DNA of 64,000 bases, taken from NCBI RefSeq assembly GCF_014904755.1, contig NZ_JACZFQ010000009.1, forward strand, positions 16,143 to 80,142. Direction: 5' to 3'. The stretch is from Neoluteolibacter marinus. Lineage in GTDB: Bacteria; Verrucomicrobiota; Verrucomicrobiia; Verrucomicrobiales; Akkermansiaceae. The notes under the pieces were generated by a model that worked only from the letters and a program-made list of their open reading frames with translations, made no database searches and was not told the DNA's origin. Shown here in pieces: positions 1-7,490 of this stretch (its first letter is position 1; every line of letters starts with the position of its first letter). A program made the translations under genes and the position numbers.

Positions 1-1899
1 TGCGATTCCTTGGACGAGGCGGCGGCGAATATAGGGAAGGAAGCCGCGAACTGGAGATGGAAATCCGTGCTCTATGCCGTGACGGCCGTGGTCACGATCC
101 TCGTCTCGATCCCCTTGGCGAGGGACTACATGAACTACCGTCTGGCGAGCTATGCTTTGTTCTCCATGTCATCCGATCGTCCAGCCTTGCCAGGGTTGCC
201 ATTTCAAGACGATGTCGGGCTCAGGGTTGCGGGCATCTTGGGAGACTTCTCACCGGCCTAGCGGATTCTCCTCTTCGGCAATGCATCGAACACCTGGAGC
301 CCTGAGAATTTCAAGGCGCTCTGGAAGAGCGATCCCGACAATCCCGCCTACTTTGCCGAGTTCTCCCGGGCCTGCATCGAAAGGGGAAAACTGCCGCCCG
401 ATTTTCTCGAGACCGCGGACCGCTTGGATCCGGGAAACGGCTGGTTCCGCTGCTACGCAGCCGCCTTTATCACCCGTGACATCCTGAAGGAAATCCATCT
501 CCCCCACAGGGCTCGGAAAATGGCAGGCGGAAGCCCGCAATACACGATCAAGGATCCCGCCAGATTTGCCGAGGCGATCAAACTTTTTGAGGAGGGTGTC
601 CGGATGGAAAAATTCGAGTCCTATGAGACCGAGCTGCTGTTGCAACGGCTGAGCGTTCTACCGCCGGGCGAAGATGTTTTGGGTCGTGAATACACGGAAG
701 CCTACTTGCGGGGCGATCCTGAGAATTCGCGGTGGATGTACCGGGAAATCGCCGGGATGGTCGTTGCAAGGTCCCAGGAGTTCGCGGCATCCGGCGATCA
801 GGCCGGATTCGCGGAACTTGCGGCAACTTGGGAAAGATTTCTGACCCGCAGAGTCAGGGAATCCGTCCCCTCAACTTATGAGCTCTTCTGGCCTTTTTCG
901 GGATCCCAAAGGGCGTTGGCAGAGTTGGCGAGTGTTGCGGGGAGTTTGAACCTCCCTGATGAGAAAGTGCGATTTCTCCGGCTGAGTGCGGCGTTGGCGT
1001 CACGAAAGGATCAGGTTCAGGAACGATGGGCCGCGGACGCTGGCCTGAGGCGCGAAGGTTGGGAAGTTGCCCAGGGAATCCTCTGGGCAAGGGGCATGAT
1101 TGAGAGCCCTCCTCCGCTCACGAGGGAGGATTTCCAACCGGCGAGGAAGGCCATGCACGCGTTTTACATGAGGATTCTCGCCGTGGTCGTGGGAACCGCG
1201 ATGATTCTCGCGATCCTCTTGGAGACGGTTTTCAAAGCATCGCGCGGGGTTCAGGTCCGGCGTCTTTCGGCAGTCCTCGTCAATGTCCTCCGCCCATCGG
1301 ACCATGCATGGATCCTGCTGGGAGGGGTGGTTTTTCCGATTTTGGTTCAATCCTTGATCTGGATCCTCGGAGCGGACCTCAACCTTGGGAGAATTGTGAC
1401 GAGAGGAGGTCTGGTGGTGGGAGTGCTGTTGAACCTTCCCCTGCTGCTAGCCGCTCGTCGTTTGGCCCGTCGGCTGGGTTGTATGGGGTGGAACAAGCGC
1501 ACCGTGCCCGAAGTCTCGTGCATCGCAGTGGCCCTGCTTTTGCTGATCGCCGGTGAATGGATCCGGATCGAATCGGAGAACCTCGTGCTTCTGGCCGGGG
1601 TGGCGGTATTGGTCGTGCTCGGGTTGAGCTATTATTTGATTCTTCCCCTGGCCATGATGCTCAGCCCGCGTCGCGAGGCGCTTCGATGGCACACGTGCTG
1701 CCGGGTTCTGCTGCCTGCCCATGCGGCAGCGTTGCTGATGTTGGCGATGGCCGTCCCGGCACTGCACGGCTTGGAGCGCTATTGGACCGGACGGAACACG
1801 CTGACCAAAATCGAACCCGGGATTCCTGCGTTGAACCGGTATGAGTTTGAAGCCGCCGAAATCATGAGGAAGGAACTCTTGGAAGTCATCGAACCATGA
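1..1899 (+). pseudogene. Multi-pass membrane protein gene, 5' end outside window, interrupted by in-frame amber codon
   Basis: The reading frame is open from base 1, stops at TAG 259-261, then continues in the same frame to 1899. The frame upstream of the first possible internal start (TTG at 10) is open, so the true start probably lies before the window. The translation has one helix near its N-terminus (KSVLYAVTAVVTILVSIPLA), a soluble middle and about six hydrophobic segments from about 1180 onward. The intact protein at 13053-15056 (minus strand) aligns across the stop: SPA-stop-RILLFG here against PASDARILFG there, then PPDFLETADRLDPGNGW against PPDFTEHAERIDPGNGY, and later RPSDHAWILL against HPADHALLLA. 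A single nonsense change therefore explains the break; no frameshift is needed. The function of the family is unknown to me. It could still be expressed as two pieces or by readthrough; a base error is also possible. Confidence 0.75.
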
Positions 1900-2300
1900 A
1901 TTGCCTCGGAATCCATCACGTTGCCGTGATCGCCTCGGATTACGAGCGGTCGAAGGCGTTTTACACCGGAGTGCTCGGCCTGCAGGTCGTGGCGGAGACT
2001 TACCGGGAGGAGAGGGATTCTTGGAAGCTGGATCTGGCTTTGCCCGACGGGACGCAGCTCGAGTTGTTTTCCTTTCCCGGAGCGCCACCGCGGGCGTCGT
2101 ATCCAGAGGCTTGCGGGTTGCGGCACTTGGCCTTTGCGGTGGCTGATCTGGATGAGGCGGTGGGCTTTTTGACCGGACGGGGCGTGGCGGTGGAGCCGGT
2201 GCGGGTGGATGAACGGACCGGCAAGCGCTTCACCTTTCTCGCCGATCCGGACGGGTTGCCGCTGGAGCTTTATGAAGTCGCACAACGTTGCTCTTTGTGA
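1896..2300 (+). CDS. VOC (glyoxalase/YaeR-like) family protein
   Basis: A 134-residue single-domain vicinal oxygen chelate protein. The paired beta-alpha-beta-beta-beta modules are recognisable, with the usual metal ligands at His8 (GIHHVAV), Glu56 (TQLELF), His77 (LRHLAF) and Glu124 (PLELYE). The overall pattern, including SDYERSKAFYTGVLGL, resembles the YaeR/GloA2 subgroup, which binds a divalent metal but whose substrate is generally not established. The ATG overlaps the stop of the preceding membrane-protein gene by four bases (ATGA), so translation was probably coupled. The gene ends close to a palindrome-rich convergent intergenic stretch. The family assignment is firm; the substrate cannot be inferred here. 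Confidence 0.88.
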   Translation: MNCLGIHHVAVIASDYERSKAFYTGVLGLQVVAETYREERDSWKLDLALPDGTQLELFSFPGAPPRASYPEACGLRHLAFAVADLDEAVGFLTGRGVAVEPVRVDERTGKRFTFLADPDGLPLELYEVAQRCSL

Positions 2301-2381
2301 ACGGGGGAGGCGGTCTCCCGTGGAGGGATCGAAGCCGGCTGAAGATGCCGGCTTGGCACGGTCGCAACGTGCAACGTTGCG
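2301..2381. repeat. Dense palindromic intergenic tract (REP-like)
   Basis: This 81-bp convergent gap between the VOC gene and holA contains a GGGAG/CTCCC hairpin near 2306-2320, a second hairpin with 8-bp arms (AAGCCGGC 2332-2339 and GCCGGCTT 2347-2354, 7-nt loop), and most of the dyad repeat at 2363-2385. It may act as a bidirectional transcription end, but no clear T-tract follows on either strand. The clustering of palindromes suggests an interspersed extragenic repeat. Confidence 0.5.
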
Positions 2382-2385
2382 CTAC
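2363..2385 (-). repeat. 23-bp extragenic dyad repeat, copy 1 (matches 63912-63934)
   Basis: On the minus strand this reads GTAG followed by CGCAACGTTGCACGTTGCG, identical over 23 bp to the plus strand at 63912-63934. The core is a dyad, CGCAACGT-TGC-ACGTTGCG. In both copies the TAG is the stop codon of a gene (holA here, the aminopeptidase there), so the element abuts the 3' end of the gene. A shorter related string, CAACGTTGC, also occurs at the end of the VOC gene near 2283. Confidence 0.8.
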
Positions 2386-3485
2386 CTCGCCGCGGCGGTG
2401 ATCTCGGCGACCAGCCGGTGCAGCACCAGCCGGTGGTCGAGACCGGTGGTGACCAGCGAGCGGTCGGCCTTGAGGGCGGACGCCATCGCGCCGCGCAGGC
2501 CTTCCATGGAAAACTTCGCGGCGCCGGCGAGGCACAGGAACAAGGGGTAGACGTTGACGCCGCCGGCCTTTTTCTGCGGCAGCCACATCCGCTCGATCTC
2601 CGGCAGGCGATCCAGCGCGGCGGCGAATTCGCGGTAATTGCGGCTGGGCAGCTTCTTGCTGGAAAGCACCTTCGCCATGAAGAGGTTGCGCACGGTCGGG
2701 ATGATCGAGGCGCGCATCAGGCCGATCGCGTTCTCGCCGCGCTCGAGCTGCTGGTCGATCAGTTCCAGGGCCCGCGAGGCGCGGCCGTTCTGGAGGGCGT
2801 TGCCGATCTCGAACACGACCCCGGCGCGGCTGAGCGGGACCATCTTGCGAACGTCGTCGGGCGTGACCTCGCGGCGATCGGGGCCGAGGTAGAGGTCGAT
2901 CTTTTCCAGCTCGTTGCCGATCTGGCGGGTCGCCTCGCCGGCGAGCATGACGAAGAGCTCGAGTGCCTCGTCGTCGAAGCGCAGGCCGAGGTCCTTGGCC
3001 CGGCCGCGGACCAGCCCGGCGACCTCCTCCTGCCAGCCGTCGCGCGAGGTGTCGATCTTGTCGTAGACCTTCACGCTGGCGTTCTTGTCGAGGAACTTCC
3101 AGAAGGCGCGGCGCTTGTCGATGCCGGTGGCGCTGAGGAGGAAAACCACGCCGTTGCCGAGGCCGGCCTTCAGGCAGTCGGTGAGTGATTCGACGCCCGA
3201 CAGGGTGCGCTCGGAGCGGCCGGTGACGTCGTCGAGCAGGAAGCTGGCGTTCTTCAGCCAGACGACCTTTTCGCCGCCGAAGAAGGGCATCGTCTGCAGG
3301 GCCTCGACCACCGAGCGGCAGATCTGGAAGGCACCTTCGGAATTGTCGGCGGTGCCGTCGATGGTCTCGTGGGTGAAGCCGTCGTCATTGCCGCCGGTGA
3401 GCTCGCGGTGCAGCCGCAGGGCTTCTTCTTTCACGCGTCCGTCGTCACTGCCGACGATGGCATGGATGTTCGGGGTGGCGGCCAC
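2382..3485 (-). CDS. holA: DNA polymerase III subunit delta
   Basis: The delta subunit of the clamp loader, which opens the beta sliding clamp as part of the gamma/tau complex. The protein (about 367 residues from the chosen start) shows the family's N-terminal AAA+-like region (HAIVGSDDGRVKEEALRLH; MPFFGGEKVVWLKNASFL) and the C-terminal collar region (LSRAGVVFEIGNALQNGRASRALELI). E. coli HolA has 343 residues. I chose GTG at 3485 because the conserved part (PNIHAIVG) begins just after it; a longer frame from TTG 3587 would add 34 low-complexity residues running towards the divergent GntR gene. No clear Shine-Dalgarno sequence supports either start. The stop codon TAG lies inside the 23-bp dyad repeat. 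Confidence 0.88.
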   Translation of the reverse strand: MAATPNIHAIVGSDDGRVKEEALRLHRELTGGNDDGFTHETIDGTADNSEGAFQICRSVVEALQTMPFFGGEKVVWLKNASFLLDDVTGRSERTLSGVESLTDCLKAGLGNGVVFLLSATGIDKRRAFWKFLDKNASVKVYDKIDTSRDGWQEEVAGLVRGRAKDLGLRFDDEALELFVMLAGEATRQIGNELEKIDLYLGPDRREVTPDDVRKMVPLSRAGVVFEIGNALQNGRASRALELIDQQLERGENAIGLMRASIIPTVRNLFMAKVLSSKKLPSRNYREFAAALDRLPEIERMWLPQKKAGGVNVYPLFLCLAGAAKFSMEGLRGAMASALKADRSLVTTGLDHRLVLHRLVAEITAAAR

Positions 3486-3611
3486 GGGCGAGGTGTAACG
3501 ACGGGGTGGGGGAGCGGCAAGCTTCAGGAGCCGGACCCGGGGCGGGTTGGGCAGGTCCGCGGGCGTGCCGGGGATTTCCGATCGCAAAAAGGGGCTTGCA
3601 TCCGGCTCCTA

Positions 3612-3636
3612 ACTGTAACAATCGTAATGTTACAGT
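3612..3636. promoter_or_regulatory. Perfect 9-bp inverted repeat, probable GntR (YtrA-type) operator
   Basis: The arms ACTGTAACA (3612-3620) and TGTTACAGT (3628-3636) are perfect complements separated by 7 nt (ATCGTAA). The site ends 10 nt before the proposed GTG start of the GntR-type regulator and lies in the divergent gap with holA. YtrA-subfamily regulators typically bind palindromes in their own promoters and repress their ABC operon, so autoregulation is the natural inference. Confidence 0.75.
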
Positions 3637-3646
3637 CGAAACGATC

Positions 3647-4021
3647 GTGCTTCCCTTCCGATTCCAACTTCTCGATGGCCTGCCGGTTTCCGACCAGCTC
3701 GTGAAATCCGTCCAGCGGGCGGTTTTGACCGGCGAGCTGGGTGTGGGTGAGAAGTTCCCGTCGGTGCGGGTACTGGCGCAGGCGCTGAAGATCTCGCCGA
3801 CCACCGCGCACAAGGCGGTGCTGGAACTGCGGGACGCCGGATTCCTCGCCTCCCGGCCTGGCGCCGGGATGGTGGTGACGAAGCCTGCCGGTGCAACGCG
3901 CGACCAGTTGATCGACCAACTTTCCCCCGCCTGCCGCGATCTGATCCGGCAGGCGTCGCTGCTCGGGCTCAGCGCCGGGGAAACCCTCGAAGCCCTCCGA
4001 CGCAACCTCGAACAACCATGA
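3647..4021 (+). CDS. GntR family transcriptional regulator, YtrA-type, of ABC operon
   Basis: A 124-residue regulator made of an N-terminal winged helix-turn-helix and a short helical tail, the architecture and size of the YtrA subfamily of GntR. The DNA-binding region includes the typical FPSVRVLAQALKISPTTAHK and VLELRDAGFL segments; the tail (QLIDQLSPACRDLIRQASLL) probably dimerises. I chose GTG 3647 because it starts right at the family's conserved beginning (LPFRFQLLDGLPVSDQL); starts further upstream would translate across the palindrome at 3612-3636. The stop overlaps the ATG of the ABC ATPase by four bases. It presumably represses this operon until an unknown signal is sensed, as described for YtrA-like regulators. 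Confidence 0.87.
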   Translation: MLPFRFQLLDGLPVSDQLVKSVQRAVLTGELGVGEKFPSVRVLAQALKISPTTAHKAVLELRDAGFLASRPGAGMVVTKPAGATRDQLIDQLSPACRDLIRQASLLGLSAGETLEALRRNLEQP

Positions 4022-4932
4022 GCATCGCCCTCGAATTCAACCAGGTGAACCGGCGCTTCCTGCGCAATGTCGCCCTTCACAACGCGTCTTTCCGGGTGCC
4101 GGCGGGATCCGTGGCGGCGCTGCTGGGCCCGAACGGCGCCGGTAAGTCGACCGCGCTGAAGATCGCGCTCAACTTACTGCGCCCGTCGTCGGGCGAGGTG
4201 CGGACGCTCGGGGCCGACTCCCGCAAACTCGGGCCGTCCGAGTTGCGGCGCATCGGCTACGTGGCGGACGGCATGGAGCTGCCGCTGTGGATGACGGTCG
4301 ACCGCTTCCTCGCGTGGTGCCGGCCGCTCTATCCGACGTGGGACCCGGAGCTGGAGCAATCCCTGCGAAAGCGCTTCGCCCTGCCCGGCGAGCGCAGGCT
4401 GCGGGCGCTCTCACGGGGCCAGCGGATGAAAGCGGCGCTCGCCTCGGTGCTGGCCTACCGGCCGGAGCTGCTGGTGCTCGACGAGCCCTTCTCCGGACTC
4501 GATCCGCTCGTGCGCGACGAGTTCATTCAGGGGCTGCTGGAACTCGCGGACGGCGAGGGTTTCACCGTGGTGATTTCGTCCCACGACCTCGAGGAGACGG
4601 CGCGGCTGGCGGATCACTTTGTCTTTCTCGATCACGGCCAGGTGACACTCGATGAAAGTGCCGACGTCTTGCTGGCCAGGCACCGCCGGGTCGAAGTGAT
4701 ACTGCCGGAAGGTTACGGCTCCGTGCCTGAGCTGCCCTCCGAGTGGATCGGTGCCGACACCGCGGGGAGGGTCCTACGATTCACCGACACCCGCCACGAT
4801 CAAGCCCGGCTGCTGGATTCGGTGCGCCGTATGTTTCCGGGAAGTTCCGATCCCGACATCCATCCGGTCACCCTGCGGGAAATCTTCATCACCCTGACCG
4901 CCGCCCGCCGGCTCGCGGCGACCCAACCCTGA
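4018..4932 (+). CDS. ABC transporter ATP-binding protein
   Basis: The nucleotide-binding subunit of an ABC-2-type transporter. Walker A is GPNGAGKS (residues 37-44), the signature is LSRGQ (131-135), Walker B is LLVLDEP with Asp155 and catalytic Glu156, and the H-loop follows in VVISSHDLEE. The roughly 80 C-terminal residues are an extra domain common in exporters of this group. The gene overlaps the GntR gene by four bases and is followed after five bases by the first membrane subunit, so the four genes 3647-9451 form one operon. GntR-ABC operons of this type are usually induced by envelope-active compounds; the substrate here is unknown. Confidence 0.92.
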   Translation: MSIALEFNQVNRRFLRNVALHNASFRVPAGSVAALLGPNGAGKSTALKIALNLLRPSSGEVRTLGADSRKLGPSELRRIGYVADGMELPLWMTVDRFLAWCRPLYPTWDPELEQSLRKRFALPGERRLRALSRGQRMKAALASVLAYRPELLVLDEPFSGLDPLVRDEFIQGLLELADGEGFTVVISSHDLEETARLADHFVFLDHGQVTLDESADVLLARHRRVEVILPEGYGSVPELPSEWIGADTAGRVLRFTDTRHDQARLLDSVRRMFPGSSDPDIHPVTLREIFITLTAARRLAATQP

Positions 4933-4937
4933 CGGCC

Positions 4938-7490
4938 ATGATCCTGCATCTGATCAAGACCGACTGGCGGCGGCTGTGGCCCTTCATCGTAACGGGTTGG
5001 CTGGCGATGGTGGTGATGGCGGTCCCGGCCTTCAGGTTCGAAACGGGCGACACCGAAATTCATCGTTTCACCGGGGGATGGATCCAAAGCGCATGGTTTT
5101 CGCCCCGGTGGCGGAAAACCCTCTACCTTCTGACAGGTGGGATTCCGTTCGGACCGGGCTTGCTGCAATCCTATCTCGTGGCGATCGCCGCGATGCTGGG
5201 ATTCGGCGGGATCGCCTGGAGCCGGACCCGGCCGCTGGCCCGGGGCGCCTCCGTGATGGCGAAGGGGATGGCGCTGATCGTGTTCCTGGTCCTGCCGCAG
5301 TTGCTGATCGTGGAAGCCGTGGCGCTACGGCAGGACCTCGGGAGTGGTCCGATGGTGGCCCTGGCGGTCCGGTCCGGTTCCGTGATTTTCCTCCTTCACC
5401 TGCTCTCGATGCTTTTCGGCCGGCTCTGTGGCGGATTCTGGGCATGGCTGGCGGCAGTGGCCGCGTTGGGAGCGCTCGGCGGAATCGCCCGGGCATTTGG
5501 TCCGGGACGTTCGGCCTTCGTCGGGACCAACTGGCGATCCGCGCTTCGCAGCGACGTGTGGGGGAGCGACTTCAGCAACTGGTGGCCCTTGGGACTGTGC
5601 GTGATCGCGATCGGCGTGCTGTTGATGGTTTTCCGTCGGCGCCAAGGAACCTGGCGGATTGCCCTGGGGTGCCTGGTCCTGGCGGTATTGCCGAATCTGG
5701 TGAAGCCGGCGCAGCCGCCGCTCGGCTCCCATCCCTTGCAATCGCTGGCGGATTGGAAGGGCAAGATCCGGGTGGAGCTGGGAGACGGGTCGAACTTTCG
5801 CCCTTACGATGCCTATCTGGGCCTGAAGACCTCGGGAACCGAGGATGGATTGCACGTGTGGTGGATGCTCGAGAAGGGATACCCGCTGCGCACGCGGGGA
5901 GGGCGGGAAATTCCCCATTTCAAGTGGCGTCGTGAACCGATGGGACGCGGCAGCATGGTACCCCCGGCCGTATCGGGGGGCATGGCCAACTTCGTGCCTC
6001 TTCCGGAATCGAAGGAGATTCCGGATCCCAACGAGTTCATGCCAATGAGCCGGCCGGGGTCCCTCTATCTCGGGGTGTTCGATCCCGATGTGATGGCGGA
6101 AGATGACGGGAGGGTCGAGGTCGATGCCCGGCTCTTCGGCGTGGTGTGCCGGTATGAGAAAATCTTCGAGCTGTCCCTCGGGGAGGAGACGGCATTCCGG
6201 GAGACAGGGATGCAGGCTCGAGCGAAGTTCGAAGCGACGCCGTACCCGCAACTGGTGCTTGATTGGCTGCGATATCCGGAATCTCCGGGGCTTTCGCCGG
6301 TGGATCCATTGCAGACCCTGCGGGTGCTACTCTATCTCCCTTCCGAAGACCGGACTTATGAAATCGGTGGACAGGGAAGGGTGGAGAGCCGGAGCCTGCT
6401 CGCCGAGGTGTCGGCCGGTCGTTCCGTGTTTTCCCGCGCCCCGCAGGAGCAACGCGTGTTCGAGGACGGGAAAGAGCGGGTCCTTCCGCTTCCCCCGCCG
6501 CCCGACTTGACAGGGGCGAAGTTCCTCGTCTTCGAACCCCGTGTGCTCGGCAAGGTGCGCGCGCGGGTGCGTTCCGAAGGGCCCGCCACGGTTCCGGTGG
6601 TTCGCAAGGACAGCCGTCCCTTCGAGGTGATCCAAGGAGCCCCGCCGGGACCGCGGAACAACGAGATCAACTGCCCGCTGGCGATGCCGGATCCGGAAAC
6701 CTGCACGTTGGAAGAAGCGTCGCTCTGGTTGCAGCATCTGATGATCTATCACGATCGCGGGGACTGGCCGATCCAAGCCCTCGGACCCTTGGTGCCGAGG
6801 TTTCCCGAATTGTTCCTGAATTGCCCGGATGATCCGTGGGGGCCCCTTCCGAGAGCCATCAAGGACTGGCTTCCCGAAAACCGGCGGGACGACCTGATCG
6901 AGGCGTTTGGAAAGGGCGGGCCTTTCCTCGACGTCATCATGGCGCGGGGCTGGCTGGAGAAAGCGCGCCCGGAAGTGATGAAGCGCTTCCCCGCGATGGA
7001 CGGCTGCGACGACAAATGGGCGGCGGCGGTGTGCCGCTACGAAGATCCGGCGACCTACCCGAAGTTGGTCGGGTCGCTCGCGGCGGCCTACGAGCCGGGC
7101 GCTTACTACTCCATCCGTGAACTCCCCGGGATCGGGCCCTTGCTCGACCCGGCGATGGAGGCAATCGCCGCCGACCTCGTCGCCCGGAAAGCGGGCGACG
7201 GCCACGACAGCTACTACTTGCGTCGTAAACTCATGGCTCCTGCCGTCCACGGGATCCAACCGGCATTCGCCCGGCTGTGGGAACTGTGGAGGATCCCCCG
7301 GAAACCTTTCGGATGGGGACAGCACCTGCGGGAAATGGCGGAAGCGATCGGGGAGCCGGCCGGGCTCGGGGATGACAAGGACAAGTGGAAAGAGTTCCAC
7401 GAGCGTCATTCCGCGGAAGATTTCGAATACGACCCGCTCGCCGCGCAGTGGCGGCTCAAGAACCCCGAGATCGAAGCTGAATCGCCATGA
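4938..7490 (+). CDS. Large membrane protein of GntR-ABC operon, probable permease with soluble C-terminal region
   Basis: An 850-residue protein starting at ATG 4938, five bases after the ATPase. About seven hydrophobic segments occupy the first 260 residues (for example WLAMVVMAVPAF, YLVAIAAMLGFGGIAW, MALIVFLVLPQLLIVEAVAL, WWPLGLCVIAIGVLLMVF), compatible with an ABC-2-type permease. The remaining roughly 580 residues are soluble, with the last 200 made of helical segments that could be HEAT-like. The C-terminus (FEYDPLAAQWRLKNP) resembles that of the next protein (LEYDSSTRTWRTKP), so the two are probably related. Known ABC-2 permeases are 250-400 residues, so the soluble extension is unusual. 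The permease role rests mainly on position; I do not recognise the extension. Confidence 0.7.
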   Translation: MILHLIKTDWRRLWPFIVTGWLAMVVMAVPAFRFETGDTEIHRFTGGWIQSAWFSPRWRKTLYLLTGGIPFGPGLLQSYLVAIAAMLGFGGIAWSRTRPLARGASVMAKGMALIVFLVLPQLLIVEAVALRQDLGSGPMVALAVRSGSVIFLLHLLSMLFGRLCGGFWAWLAAVAALGALGGIARAFGPGRSAFVGTNWRSALRSDVWGSDFSNWWPLGLCVIAIGVLLMVFRRRQGTWRIALGCLVLAVLPNLVKPAQPPLGSHPLQSLADWKGKIRVELGDGSNFRPYDAYLGLKTSGTEDGLHVWWMLEKGYPLRTRGGREIPHFKWRREPMGRGSMVPPAVSGGMANFVPLPESKEIPDPNEFMPMSRPGSLYLGVFDPDVMAEDDGRVEVDARLFGVVCRYEKIFELSLGEETAFRETGMQARAKFEATPYPQLVLDWLRYPESPGLSPVDPLQTLRVLLYLPSEDRTYEIGGQGRVESRSLLAEVSAGRSVFSRAPQEQRVFEDGKERVLPLPPPPDLTGAKFLVFEPRVLGKVRARVRSEGPATVPVVRKDSRPFEVIQGAPPGPRNNEINCPLAMPDPETCTLEEASLWLQHLMIYHDRGDWPIQALGPLVPRFPELFLNCPDDPWGPLPRAIKDWLPENRRDDLIEAFGKGGPFLDVIMARGWLEKARPEVMKRFPAMDGCDDKWAAAVCRYEDPATYPKLVGSLAAAYEPGAYYSIRELPGIGPLLDPAMEAIAADLVARKAGDGHDSYYLRRKLMAPAVHGIQPAFARLWELWRIPRKPFGWGQHLREMAEAIGEPAGLGDDKDKWKEFHERHSAEDFEYDPLAAQWRLKNPEIEAESP

